Assembly: GCA_039111635.1 (NCBI GenBank)
Contig: JBCAQO010000004.1
Span: forward strand, 2,790,001-2,854,000
Direction: 5' to 3'
Source: Heterobasidion occidentale
Lineage: Eukaryota; Basidiomycota; Agaricomycetes; Russulales; Bondarzewiaceae
Length of the DNA stretch: 64,000 nt
In this document: piece after piece, positions 46,435 through 58,510 of the stretch
Layout: the number at the start of each line of letters is the position of its first letter
Numbering within the stretch: the stretch's first letter is position 1
Program-made: the position numbers and the translations under genes
The notes under the pieces: model-generated
Seen by the model: the letters and a program-made list of their open reading frames with translations, nothing else
What the model was told of the DNA's origin: nothing
The model's database searches: none

Positions 46435-46872
46435 CTAGTTACCAATCGCCGAAAGCGAGGGTGTCCTTCCCATGTCAAAGCTCATTGCATCGATATCAGA
46501 TTTCGATACTCGGAAGCGAGACCCAGTAGAGCGCACATCGACCACATGCTCAGGAATGGCATCACAGTATGATGTGCTGCCGCCCAGTATGCCTCAAGTT
46601 GGCGGCGATGCTAGTGGTCGGATCAAGACACAGTACGATCTGGAAGCCAAGAGCATCATGCCGCACAGGGTAAAAATGGCACTGAGAATAAGTAAGACAA
46701 GAATATCTTCCTGCACAAGAACGATGCACCCACATGGATATAGCGTGGCAGCTGGTGAAACGGGCTCTTCTAGAGTCCTGTTTCTGACGCGCAGATGATA
46801 TTGAGTGACGGCGACGAGCGCTGATGAGCAGACCACGAATAGTTGCAAGATAAGGCCAGTAGGCTTCACCAT
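46435..46872 (-). CDS. possible small two-helix membrane protein (internal stop)
   Basis: From ATG at 46872 the frame reads MVKPTGLILQLFVVCSSALV, a polar loop with a CGC motif, then EDILVLLILSAIFTLCGMML, then a Pro-rich piece. A TGA at about 46594-46596 interrupts; beyond it the same frame continues with a polar, ordinary-looking tail (DAIPEHVVDVRSTGSRFRVS, ending SLSAIGN) to TAG at 46435. Two hydrophobic helices plus a cytosolic tail would fit. The TGA could be a CGA-to-TGA change, an error, or the true end. The family is not recognised. Confidence 0.38.
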
Positions 46873-47193
46873 CACAGAAGTGCGTGCCTAGAGGGTAACA
46901 TTGAGTAAAACTGCGAAACGCTCGGAGTGAGTCTAAAAGCCCACAGGCACAAGGGTGGACAAACGAACAAGATTTACTACCATTCGCTCCATATATCCCC
47001 TCACTGATTCCGTGCGTGCTAGACGATAGCTGTTGATCGTCATACATTCCTACGATGAGCTATGGCACACTTGAGGCAGCAAGTCTTTGTTCGGCGCGTT
47101 TCTTTTTTGCGTTTGAACTTGTATGGATCCCTTTCGAACTTGTTTGCAGACCAATCGACGACGACTCTGCTGATACGAACAACTTACATGTTG
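46873..47193. other. short intergenic region downstream of NMNAT
   Basis: Promoter side of the possible small membrane protein and 3' flank of NMNAT. The 161-codon minus-strand frame across 46562-47047 overlaps it in another frame and lacks conservation. Confidence 0.4.
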
Positions 47194-48079
47194 TCATACG
47201 GACGGATGATACAGCTTCTCCTGCACGATATACTCCACCAGGCTGCCCGTTACCATTGTGTGCCAACTCTCGTCTCCTCGACTGATCTTCTCCCTCACTT
47301 CACTTGAACTCAATGTCCGTGTGTCCTCGTCGATGTCCACGAGAACGATTCGATTGGATAGAACAAGATCACGAACAGGTTCGAGGGCCTGCTCCTCCTT
47401 TGTAGTGTCAGCATCTGCTGCATCGGTAGCCATCACGCGGCGAGCGCAGACCACGCGAGAGTTCTCTCCGTCCGCGGACAAAAATCTGCGCAGTGCTTGG
47501 TGCATCTGCTCCACCGAGCCGTAGTAGCGCGGAGAGAGTAGACGCTCGAGGGTGTCGAATCCTTGCACAAATGAAAGCTCAATCGAGGAAATGACAGAGG
47601 CGGGTGGAGATAATGACAGGCTGAAGAAGGCGCGATCGGAGAAACGCGATCAGCGCAGTGGACTTGCCCACGAATGTGGGTTCGTCGATGATAGCTACGG
47701 CCGTGTTGTCATCACGTATGTCGTGTGCGAGGAGAAGCATCATCTCCATACGCTGGACGTGAGTCGCGTCGCCCGATTTGAGCTGCTTGTCGGCGTTCCG
47801 GACGCTGAGCAGGAGCAGGCGCGCGTCATAATCCGAGCTCGGATCCGATGAGGCACTCGAGGAATGATGCGGTAGAGAAGCGAGAGCAAGATGGGCGCGT
47901 GTCGGCGGGTTGAAAGACGAATCGAGGACGGATATACGGAGGGTAGAAGGGGTAATGGCGAGATTGAGGCCGCTCTTCGGTCGCAGGGGCCAGGATGAAT
48001 GAGGAGTGTGGATGAGCGCAATCTGAGACTTCCCGTGCTGGATCTCGCGCAGTTGCGCTTCTAAAATTTGTGAGGACAT
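47194..48079 (-). CDS. nicotinamide mononucleotide adenylyltransferase (POF1-like)
   Basis: A single-exon gene of about 295 codons. STLRISVLDSSFNPPTRAHL carries the nucleotidyltransferase signature (SFNPPTxAH), followed by RNADKQL, ALIDEPTF-like IIDEPTFVGKST, QGFDTLERLLSPRYYG and SSSEVREKIS (the second, ATP-binding motif of the superfamily). The enzyme joins NMN and ATP to make NAD. Length is 886 bases, one more than a multiple of three. The frame changes within about 47590-47645, between AFLRSRL and IELSFVQGFD, so one base is in error or the gene is broken. No intron can repair it. It is divergent from DBP5, 417 bases away. Confidence 0.88.
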
Positions 48080-48496
48080 GTTGTGCACGCAGCGGAGTCG
48101 TCTGCCAGCAATGACCCTAGTAGGAAAGCAGTTGTATCTGGCATGGTTGCAGTGGCAGGAAGTGAGGAGAAACTTTACCCTGAAAACTTCGTGAGATAGT
48201 GTGGTATTTTGTCCCTAGAAGCGACACAAGTCAAGGATATACAGGAAGACGCAGACGAATAAACACAGGAAGATACACTTCAAAGAGGCTGCAAGTTGAG
48301 GACAACGAGCGCCTACAGCCTGAAGATCAGAGATTACGTATCAAGCTCGATCAGGAAATCGAGATCTTGATTTCGCGGAAGACAAACGCGGCGACGCTCC
48401 TGCAGCTACCTGAAGAATTTGTACCATTCCCTTGTGTAACGTTTCCTCCACCCCCTTTTCTGTATCCTTACTTTGACAACAACAAACGACAAGACA
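48080..48496. promoter_or_regulatory. divergent promoter region, NMNAT / DBP5
   Basis: 417 bases between the two start codons; both promoters lie here. A plus-strand frame 48199-48738 overlaps DBP5 exon 1 and is not conserved. Confidence 0.4.
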
Positions 48497-50448
48497 ATGG
48501 AGAAGGATGCAGATGGATTCTATGCACCCGTAGCACCTGCAGGTATGCCTGTTACAATCCTTCAATTTGGGCCACTTACATTCGGTCACAGATCCAGCTC
48601 CCCCTGCTGAGCCGGCACCCGCACCACCCACGGAACCACTCGCACCCATACCCGACCCTCCAGCAGATGAAACTGCATCGCCAGACAAGATCGGTAGTAC
48701 GTTGTTGCTGTCCTCCATTCGAGTACGCATTTTCATGACTTGCCCTGCATCCCTCCAGGTCCTTCACAGTCGGCCACCGATCTCATCAAGTCTACATTTG
48801 AAGTTCATGTAAGTAACATCCGATAGGGAACCCTCGTGCCAACTAAGAAGTGTCCATAGGTCACGCTAGCGGATCAGCAACAAGATCCAAATTCACCACT
48901 TTTCAGCGCAAAGACATTTGAAGAGCTTGGACTGTGCGCTTCTGCTTCTTTATGTCTGAAATATTTTGTGCTCAACATGAACAACAGACATGGAGACCTG
49001 CTCAAAGGTCTGTTCGACATGGGCTTCACAAACCGTCCAAGATTCAAGAGCGCGCGTTGCCCCTCCTTCTCAAGAACCCGTACGTCATAGTTCAAAATTT
49101 CCGCCTCCCTATTCAACATTCCATAACAGACCACAGAACATGATCGGGCAGTCTCAGTCAGGCACAGGCAAGACAGCCGCCTTCGTGCTCACTATGCTCT
49201 CTCGCATCGATTTCTCCAAAGACAAACCCCAAGCGCTCTGCCTCGCCCCGTCTCGCGAACTCGCGCGGCAGATCATGTCCGTGATTGGAACCATGGGCAA
49301 GTTCACGCCCGTGCAGACCGAGTACGCGATCAAGGACCACCTTCCGCGCGACGCGACCAAGGTCACGGCGCATATCATCGTGGGCACGCCTGGGACGATG
49401 ATGGACCTGATTCGGCGCAAAGTGATAGACGTGTCGGAGGTGAAGGTGTTCGTGCTGGATGAGGCCGATAACATGTTGAACGAGGACGGGCTAGGGGATA
49501 AAACACTGAGAATCAAGAAGTGCGAGTCTCTTTATATGTCTGACGGGTGCGCATGCTCAGCGACGCTTCGCCCCGCAGCTTCCTTCCGCGAGGAGGAGGA
49601 ACGCAGATCATCCTGTTCTCGGCCACGTTCCCAGACCACGTCCGCAAGTACGCGAACAACTTTGCGCCAAACGCGAACAAGATCGAGCTGAAGCGGAACG
49701 AGCTTTCGGTGGACTCGATACGGCAGTTCTACATGGACTGCAAGATGGAGGAGCAGAAATACGACATTCCTCGTCTTGCTGTACCACATCCTGACGATCG
49801 GGCAGAGCATCATCTTCTGTGAGGTATGCCTTGCTTATCCTCGTCATTTCTTCACGGGGTAGTGCAAGGCTCATATGACTCAGCACCGCCACACTGCCGA
49901 CCGCATCTCGCAACGCATGACGGCGGAGGGGCACAAGGTCGCCTCGCTGCACGGCGCGAAAGACGGAACGGAGCGCGACGCGATCATCGACGGGTTCCGC
50001 GCGGGCAAGGAAAAAGTGCTCATCACGACGAACGTGATCGCGCGCGGGATCGACATCCTGCAGGTCAACATGGTCGTCAACTACGACCTGCCGGTGCTCT
50101 ACGACGGCGGGAACCGCAACGCGCGCCAGCCCGACATCGAGACGTACATCCACCGCATCGGTGTGTTCTTCGAATCTATCTGCCTCCCCTCCGTGCTGAC
50201 GCCCCCCGTGCAGGTCGGACCGGCCGATTCGGCCGCAAAGGCATCTCGATTAACTTTGTGCACGACAAGTTGACGTGGGGGCAGATGCAGCAAATCGAGG
50301 CAGCGACGGGGAAGAAGATCATTCGGATCGAGACCGACGATCTCGACGCGATGGAGGAGGTTCGTCGTTCTCTTCCTCCGCTTTTGTCGGCGTGCTAAAT
50401 CGATTGTCCTTTCGCGCCTTGCAGCAAATGAAGAAGGTGCTCAAGTAA
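48497..50448 (+). CDS. DBP5: DEAD-box RNA helicase DBP5
   Basis: Starts [15 protein letters not shown], with a Pro/Ala-rich head, then [20 protein letters not shown] and [20 protein letters not shown]. Motifs: QSGTGKT (I), PSRELARQ (Ia), GTPGTM (Ib), DEAD (II, as VLDEADNML), FSATFPDHV (III), QSIIFC (IV), [10 protein letters not shown] (V), [13 protein letters not shown] (VI), with the DBP5-typical [17 protein letters not shown] insertion. DBP5 acts at the nuclear pore, remodelling mRNPs during mRNA export, and also aids translation termination. Two one-base errors break the literal frame: at 49030-49032 (AAA where TKPSKIQE needs AAAA) and at 49767-49770 (one base too many between KYDI and [11 protein letters not shown]). 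Introns fall at conserved places, e.g. inside RIG of motif VI. Confidence 0.95.
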
Positions 50449-52865
50449 ATGGGCGGTGGGGGCGGGAATAGTGCGGAGCGCGCGGTGCCGGACGTATCAC
50501 CCTCAGTGTTTTTGAATGGCAGTAGATTACAACCAACTTGGGAAGCTTTCGTAAATTATCAGACACCACTAGCCAGCTCGATAATACTGGTTGAAAACGA
50601 ATTAAAAAGTCAACATTGATATGCATCCACCCAACAAAGAGTGCGAGTTAGCACCCCAGACTACGCCAATACCAGCAAAAGCACCCAAAGCACCGTGATC
50701 TGAAGATATGGTTTCTCCCCAGATGCTTCTGATTCAAGCAGTGTAAAATTGCCGCCGCTGGCATGTTTCGATGCATCATTGGGATACTACAGTACCAAAA
50801 GAAACTCTAAAAGTATCAAAGTGCAACTGCGGGGAATTGGGAAGACTCGATGTTAACTACTACACCACAGTTGCCACATTATATGGGGCACAATTATTAC
50901 CTATATCAGATTCACTACTCTTGATGTACACATTCCGAAGCAAATTATGAGGATCGAAGCCGACAATCGGCGTGTCTCCGTAGTCCTGTAGCCAATTCAA
51001 AACAGTGGTGAATGGACAGCTGTGCCCGCAGAGCAGCGTCGCGCTCATCTCTCGCGGATACCGAGGTTCACGCTACCCGAGGGCGGACTGCCTTGGGTCT
51101 CGAGTACTGATATTTGCCTGAATGTAAGAATACAAGGGCAATAATCTTGCGCGCAGTCGAGAACGTGAAATTGGCTAGTGAAAGGCTTTAGACACAATTG
51201 AATGCAATTAACCGACAGTGAGATGAAAGCATGAGCTGCGGGGCAGCGCATACAGCTGACAGAAGAGCCACGAGCCACGACAACTTGAAACCATTATCTA
51301 CTTATGTACGATAGACAGATCACTCACGTATCACCACTCACCTTCCATGCCTTCGCCTGTCAAGGGACCGTGTATAAATGTACACCGGGCCCGGACGCAA
51401 ACCAGTGCGCGGGCCAATCAAGTAGACACCGCGCGACTCCGCCCAAGCTAACGGCGACCCGCTCAATAACCACAGGCCCAAGAAGAGCTGGAGTACAGCC
51501 TGCGACTTTTGTAGGGCTTCGAGCTCGACGTGCTCTGATCGGCTGTAGAGCGCCGGGCACTTCGGTACTGCTGTAGATGTTCGAGCTCAAGGCCCCAGCG
51601 AGCGAGCGACCCTGCGCGATTGGCGGAAGCGCCGAAGCGGCACTAAAGATAATTGCACGCGCTTTCCGGTGGCCGAGCTATGATGGATGTTATGATGGTG
51701 ATGAATGATGGCGCAGAGTGCCGTGACATCGAGCCATCAGTGCATGCAGGCTATCAAGCACGAACGATGTTAGCATTGGCGGGGCGATGCGAGACTGCAC
51801 GATGACTCGAAGGATGTGCACGCTGGCATCGAAGCTGCGGCTGGTGTGCAAGGATCGACATGGGATGTCGTCGGCAGTCGTCTAGGGCTGGACTTGAGGA
51901 ATGGAAATTGTATTAGGGTTCGGCACTGCAGGTCTCGCTCGGCGCGCAGCGGGCGAATAAGGTTTCGTTTCTAACGAATGGCCGGACGAGGGTACGTATG
52001 AGGTGGAGAGGCGGTGCTCGGATCGCTTGCAGATGGCCCTTCAGGGTATTCAAGGGACATCTGCGGGACACCGGGAGGCAGGGTCGATGAGGCGCCAAGA
52101 GATATCCAGAGACGTCGACTTCGGAGCGATGGTGCGGCGCCACGAATGGGTTGAAAAAAACATGATGGATGCGCGTTTGTCAACTTTTTGATTCGATTCG
52201 CAGGAGGGGCTTCTCTTGATGGACGTGCGGAGGCTCCGTAGGTGAGAAGGATATTGAGGACGGACGCCGAGGAGGAGCTAGTGGAGCGTTAGGCGAGTTG
52301 AATTATGAGGTGGCGACAGCGGCTGGAGGGAGAGGGCTGGGGAAGGGCGCGAGCGGAGGAAGCGCGTGACTGAATCGAAGCCCCGCGTGACTGGCGAGAG
52401 ATCGCGACGCCCTTTTCCGGATTTGGACGGGATGTCCTTAGCGGATCGCACGATGGACGCTCTTTGGGCCATGGCACCAAGCTCGCTGTCGCACACACGC
52501 TACGCCGTCCTAACAGGCCCACGCGTGCACAGTCGCACCTTCCAACCGTGCGGCCATGCTGCAACGGGCGGGGGGCGAGGGACTAGGGAAGAGAGACGCT
52601 GCTGCACATGATATATGAACTTCGCGACCCATGTGCCTTTTGGTGTGGATTCTTCGAGTTCCTGAGACGCCGGGTGTGCCGCCTATACCGAGCCCCATCT
52701 TCTCATGCGACTCTCTAAACTTTCCGACCCGCCCAGACTACTGCACTGGCCTTCCCCGCACTCGCTCTCCGGTCCCGCTCCTCTCTTAACACCATCCACC
52801 ACCCCCCTTGTCCTCCCTTTCCTCCTCCTCCTTCTCCCTTCCTCATCGCATCCGATCGCAGCGCC
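50449..52865. other. long intergenic region, no gene supported
   Basis: About 2.4 kb. Minus-strand frames at 50860-51048 and 51045-51278 and several on both strands at 51.9-52.7 kb are short and not recognised. A GATG/GATGGAT-type short repeat lies near 51680-51710. The last 150 bases are pyrimidine-rich, as expected upstream of a fungal start codon. Confidence 0.45.
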
Positions 52866-55775
52866 ATGGATCCACCATCGTCTCCAAAGGCAGCAGGCCG
52901 TTTTATGATTCGCGTTGGCCTCGGGCGCAAGAAACCCCAGAGACAGCCCAGCCTCAGGCGTAACCCGAGCGTGTCTCAGCGGAGCCCTGGCGGTACAACA
53001 CGTCTCGATCGTCCTACGGCAGGTCCTGGCGCAGAGACAGGTCTCCCGCCAACGTCACCCACCTCGCCCGTCATCCCATACCCAAACGGCGCCATCGCAG
53101 CTAAGTGCGTCCTTGCACTTTTGTTTTCCAGTCTCCACGAGTGCACATGTCTCTCAATCATTCAATCTCTATTTTTTTACCCTCTGAGCGCGCGATGCCG
53201 CTGTTCGTGCTTGTGTTCGTGCTTTTTCGTGTTCTCATCACTCATCCCTGTTTTCATGCATAGACCGCCCGCCAGCACAGAGTCCGCAGCACAGGATCAT
53301 TCTCCCGCGGACTCGCATAATCCTGCGCATCAGAAACAGTGCGTACCCGATATGAAACAAGTTTATTGTGATTTCGATTATTTCGAAGTCGGGATCACGG
53401 GAGGATAAAATCTGCGCTCGAGTACTGATTCCGAACCCCAGATCTGCGCAGCGAGACGCCTTGGCACCGTCCGCGGAACCCCAGTTGCTGCCAGAGTCCG
53501 TGCAACCACGACAACAGCAGCAACAGCAGCAACAGCCCCAAGAACAGCAAATGTGAGTCGCGTTCTGTCCCATCTCGCTCCATCAAGGGAATCTGCCGCA
53601 TCGGGCACGCTCATCCTGACTCGGATCGGTCGACTCCTTCAACGATACTGACCGATGTCGGCATGTAGCTCCTCGGATCTCCAGCGCTCCATGACGTCCA
53701 AAAAATCAAGAGGGTTCCTCGGTCGCCTAACGACCAGGCTCCGATCCAACGCACCCTCCCCCATCATCCCGCCTCCCGCCGGACTCGGCAGCGCCGCCGC
53801 GGGGGCCGGCAACCTTCGCTCACCCATTTCCATCTCCTCGCCTCGCTCACCTCGGCGCACGTCACACGACTCTGCGCCCCGTCGCGGTGCATCTGTCCAG
53901 CGCCGCGGCACGCGTGGCGCAGGGCCACCGCTCCCGAACTCGCTTGCGTCCAAGTCGAAGCGGGAAGAGGCGCTGCGCGCGCGCGGACTTCTTCCGCCTG
54001 CACGGGTGAGGTATCTGTCTGAGCTAGAGGCGGAAGAGGATAGGCGGTTGGGCGTCGTGCAGGAGAGGGAGGACACGCCGAGCTCTGATGACGGGCCGTC
54101 AAAGGCACGAGAGCTCGTAGAGATGTGGAGGGCAGGCAACTCCGCGATATCGCTGCATGGGGACATAGCGGCCACCGACAACCAAGAACAGGAGAAGGGC
54201 AAGGAGAGACTGTCGATTGAACGACAGAGTCTGGAGACGTCGGTGGCCAACAAGAAGACCGATGATGGGCAGGGACAGAAAGACCCGGGACAGCCCTCCG
54301 ACAACCCAGTCTCAGCCTTCGATGGCCGCAACATCGCGTTCCTCGCGCCTCAGGACTCGCCACTTAGCTTTGGTCAGGCTTTTGCCTCCATCCCCGAGCC
54401 GGACTCTCCATCCGTACTCGCACTTGCGCCACCGCCACCGCCCAAGAAAACTCCCCCGCGCCACCCCCTCGGGCCACGACCCTCTCCCCCTTCATCGCCC
54501 CGAGGTTCCCTCTCCCTCCCGCGCTCCCGCACCTCGCTCGACGACGCACTGGGTCTTACACAGACGCAGCCATTATCCCTCCACAGCCGCACGCCGACCG
54601 CAGACACCGCGAGCACGGAGAAGGTCACACAATGGCTGCGAACGTCGACATCGACTCCGCCGCCTGTGTCCGTGTCTGCAGGGACCCTGGCCGCACCCCG
54701 CACGCCCGTATCCACATCCGCGTCCTCACAGCGCACCGCAACGCCGGCGGGCGCGCAGAGACGCGCCTCGGGAGAAAGCTCTCGCGGCACGCCAGGCTCG
54801 CCCTCTCGCTCCCTCTTCGCCGTGCAGCAATCCTCCCCGCGCTCCCCCGCGGCGTCGACACGCACCCTCGAGCACGCAACGCCGCCACCGTCCCCTCCCA
54901 TGCCCCGCTCACCCGGCATCGCGTCGCTCCGCGCTTCACCGCGCGCCCGCGCGTCGATGCTCCCTCCACCAACGGGGCCCTTACCCCTCCCCCCGTCTCC
55001 CTCAGATAAATTCTCGACACGCTCCGAGGCTCTCCTCCCGCCCCTGCCCACCCCTCCGAGTCCGACCGCGCGCGCGCGCCCCGCGGCCTTGCACCCCTCC
55101 AACAGCATGCGCAGCGGCACGACGACGACGACTGCCTCGAGCCCGTCCAGTCCAACCATCCCGTCCCTCCTCGACTCAGTCTCCTCGCACATCTCACAGA
55201 GCACGAGCGCGTCGGGCTCCAGCATCCCAGTCACGCCGTCCCTGCCGTCCCTCCCTGCACCCAGCGGCGCAAAGGGCGCCCACCGGGCCGGCAAGCCGCC
55301 GATGATCGTCGAGGAGGGCAGCGGCCCGCGCACGTCACGCTCATCACACAGTCACAGTCACAGCGAAGAGTTCGGCGTGCTCCCGCAGGGGGCCCAGCCG
55401 CTGCCTATCCCCCGCGTATCGTTCACGGCGGCGTCGGCGGAGCGCCCGAAGTCCGCGGGCCTGTTCGGGCGCAAAAAGGAGCGCTCGCAGACGCTGGGCG
55501 GGGCGGGGATGGCGCCGCCTGCGATCGGGAAGCCGCTGTCGCTGTCGAATTTGCGGCGGACGGTGAGCGGGGCAATACGCTCGCGCGGGGCGCAGGCGCC
55601 GGTGCCTCCCGTGCCGGTGAACATGGCGTCGTTGCCTCTGGGCGTCGGGGCGGGGGTGCGGGCGCGCACGCCGGTGGCGCCGACGATTCATAGTCCGGGG
55701 ACGATCTTGCTGGAGACGCGGGGGATCGAGGACGAGGAGAGTCGGCGGCTGAGTGAGATGGCGTTCTTGGACTGA
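52866..55775 (+). CDS. Ser/Pro-rich disordered protein, orphan
   Basis: Four exons (52866-53104, 53264-53338, 53442-53552, 53669-55775) join in frame to 843 residues. The N-terminus is basic (GRFMIRVGLGRKKPQRQPSL). Exon 3 codes a glutamine run (RQQQQQQQQPQEQQ); exon 4 begins SSDLQRSMTSKKSRGFLGRL and is then mainly Ser/Pro/Thr with polyproline (PPPPPKKTPP, LPLPPSPSD) that could bind SH3 or WW domains. Basic spots such as LFGRKKERSQTLGG recur. No folded domain or membrane segment is evident. The function is unknown; adaptor or signalling scaffold roles are plausible only by composition. Long opposite-strand frames here are GC-rich shadows. Confidence 0.75.
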
Positions 55776-56356
55776 GGAGGGGGTGGGTGCTTTCCTTCGT
55801 CGCTTTGTTCTCATTCTTCCGCATGCTCTTCGATCGCGTTCTGTTCGCTGTGTCCTTTCAGTTCGTCGATTTTGTTCGTTCCGTTGTGTGTTGAGCTACG
55901 CGTGTGTTTATGCGGTTCAAGTTGTACGTCGTTTTTTTTGGAAGAGTTCGTTGTTTCAGTATATCTCGCATCTCTATGCATCTCGCCACACTCTTTTCTA
56001 ATCATTTTTCTCGTCGTATCCTGTCCTCTCCTGTCCGCGTTCTCGCTTACTTCCTATCCAACGCTGCCCTCAGCGGCCTCGTCCACTCTTTTTCTCGCTG
56101 TGTATGCTTCGATGTACATGCATACCCCACCTGTGTCGCTTTTGTAGATCTATAAACATATCCATGTCTTCATCCTTCTTCTCTCTATCTCCTTGCATAG
56201 CATAAAGGTACCCCGATAATCCACATATACCTTGTTTTTCCTGCTCTGCAATCCTGCCTTTCGTTCTCGACCAACGTCAGCTCGTTCGAGGGCGGCCTCT
56301 GACCCGCACAAAAGAACATGTTATATATATCATCATAAACATGGTGATAAATCAAT
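55776..56356. other. convergent intergenic region
   Basis: 3' flanks of the Ser/Pro-rich gene (+) and the DUF6534 gene (-). T-rich with short frames only; TATATATATCATC near 56320 is likely 3' flank rather than promoter. Confidence 0.4.
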
Positions 56357-58510
56357 CTAAGTCATATACGGCATGACAGTCCGTGTCCGATCGCGATCTG
56401 GCGCGGCAGCCCTCGCGGAGCGGATGTTCGCATCGCGGGCCTCATACGCTGTCCGATACGCTGTCCGTGCCGCGTGTCTAGGATGGTGCCTCGGCGTCAG
56501 CACGCGGGACGATACGCGCGATAGATCAGCGGGATGGAGTAGACGCGTGGCGCTCACCTTCGGGTCGTAATCCTGGACGCGGTTGACCGACATGTGGACC
56601 TGCATTGGCTGCGACGGGCGTCAGTAATGTGAATAGGGACAGAGCCGGATTCGCAGTGGCGAGAACAAGCGCGGCGCACCGTGTTTTTGGTCATGGACCC
56701 GGTCTGGCTGTGCGACAGGGCGTGCAGGGCATCGTTCGTGCGGCCGCGCTCTGTGATGGAGAGCGGGATGGAGAGCATGACGTCGTCGCGGCCCGTCGTC
56801 GATTCGCGGAGTTTCGTCCGCGAGTTGAGGTTCGCGAGCATGGCGTTAAAATACACTGGAGCAGTGCGGGATCGGGGTCATTATCCTGGGCCCTAGTCAA
56901 TGGGATGGTGGGACATACACTTGCTGAGCAACAGGAAAAATGCGATGAAAATGAAGGTGTGCGGGCGAGCGGCGAACTACAAGAAATATGGGCGTCAGTT
57001 TTGCCGTATCTCGAGCAGGAAGCGGGTGTACCGTTATCAAGGTGAGGGCTGCGCAGATGCTCGTGAGCATGCTCGTCCCCACGACGTAGGAAATCAGCTT
57101 GGACACGAGATCCTTCGTCCTGTCGGACAACAACTCCGTCAGATTTGTAGTCCTCTGCAGCGTGGTGCGATGTCACCTACTTTGAAAATTCAGAGAGCCC
57201 CGCCTTTGAGGCAAGGCGGTAGCACAGCCCGCCAGCGATGACGGCGTCCGATAAGACGATCGCTGATGTATTCAAGTATGCTAGCCACTGATCGACGCAA
57301 AGTGTCGACATCAGGCGCTGTGTATCGCAGATTGAGGACAGATGCTTACCGCTACGTTTGCAGATGCTGGACCCAGTCTTCGGCTATGAAAAGAAGGGTG
57401 AGACATGACGACTTAGAGCAGGAAGCAGACTGACATACTGTGTCATTGTGAATGCTAGGCAGTTGAGTTTTATATGAAACTGAGTCCGCAAGAGAGTGCC
57501 ACATGGATAGAGCTTACCGATGCCGCAAGCTGGAGATCAGTAGGTCGTTAGTTTTATAGCCCGATAACGATGTATAAGTCTCATCTCGCACCGAAAGAGA
57601 AGAGAGAGATGATATTCTATAGAACCACGAATCAGGATATGCAAGTTCGATCTCAGACAAAAGGCTTACCGCTACGATGGCAAGCACTCGGAAGTTGTTA
57701 TCCACTATGTTGCGTTAAGCTGATCAGCAACTTCCTGAAAGACGCATGAGCGGGTACTTGCATTTCCATAATCGTTGACAATAGAATCTGATAGATCATC
57801 AGCACAGCGAATAGATGACCGGACTCTGAATCGCCTTACGCCCGAACAAGAAAATCTCCGATATCCTTTAGTTACCGTCAGCCCATCGCGCAGTTATCCT
57901 ATTGAAAGGATCTGGCCTCACCGTGATGATCAACAAAGTCTGGTAGATCCCCATTCAGCCAACAGTGATTAAACAAGGGAACCTCGAGGATAGGTGCCCG
58001 ATATTCTCACCGTCAAACTCCTAGACTTCAATAAGGAACTTCGAAACTCATAGGTGGAAGAGATATCAAGGCTTACCAGACAGCAGGATGGGTAACGAGG
58101 TTTTCCAAGTCTCCAAATTTGAGAATTAGATAGTAATACACGCAATGAGCCGTTAGAGCCATCTGGAGTGCATCGAGAAACCTGAGTTCATGTCAATTGA
58201 AGATGCCTCGTCTGTTCACGAATGATATCTACCATAAGAAGAGAACCTGAGGAATAGAGGCGTACATGATATCGATTCAGTCATACACGCAGAAGCAACA
58301 AGCACTCACAAAAGATCTTAACTTCCAAGTGTCCCTCTTCCAAGAATGCATGCAATACATGAAAGCTTGCACATTCGTAATACCAAACAGGCTGTATTGA
58401 ATCGTCAGCCTGCTCAGCGAGCGCCCACTCTGACTTGCTTACATGGCGACTGCCGAGTACCCCAAAAGGAATGGACCAAGGGTGGTGTTAAGCGCAGCTT
58501 CGGAGGGCAT
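56357..58510 (-). CDS. DUF6534 seven-helix membrane protein
   Basis: Start at 58510: MPSEAALNTTLGPFLLGYSA, joined across an intron to ILFGITNVQAFMYCMHSWKR and DTWKLRSF; then RFLDALQMALTAHCVYYYL, central helices in small exons, SDAVIAGGLCYRLASKAG, KDLVSKLISYVVGTSMLTS, FIFIAFFLLLSKLYFNAMLA and NLNSRTKLRES. This order is characteristic of the DUF6534 family, which is greatly expanded in mushroom-forming fungi and of unknown function; the topology is receptor-like. Late exons were read with donors that restore frame (for example AAGT then GTATGT). The tail after YDPK is basic and rich in Arg; a further intron there is possible, so the end at 56357 is less certain than the rest. Confidence 0.85.

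Noticed and set aside
46562..47047. 161-codon minus-strand frame
   Set aside because: Cys- and Ser-rich with no motif; overlaps a better, hydrophobic frame.
54374..55333. 319-codon minus-strand frame
   Set aside because: GC-rich shadow of the intact Ser/Pro-rich gene on the plus strand; no independent motif.
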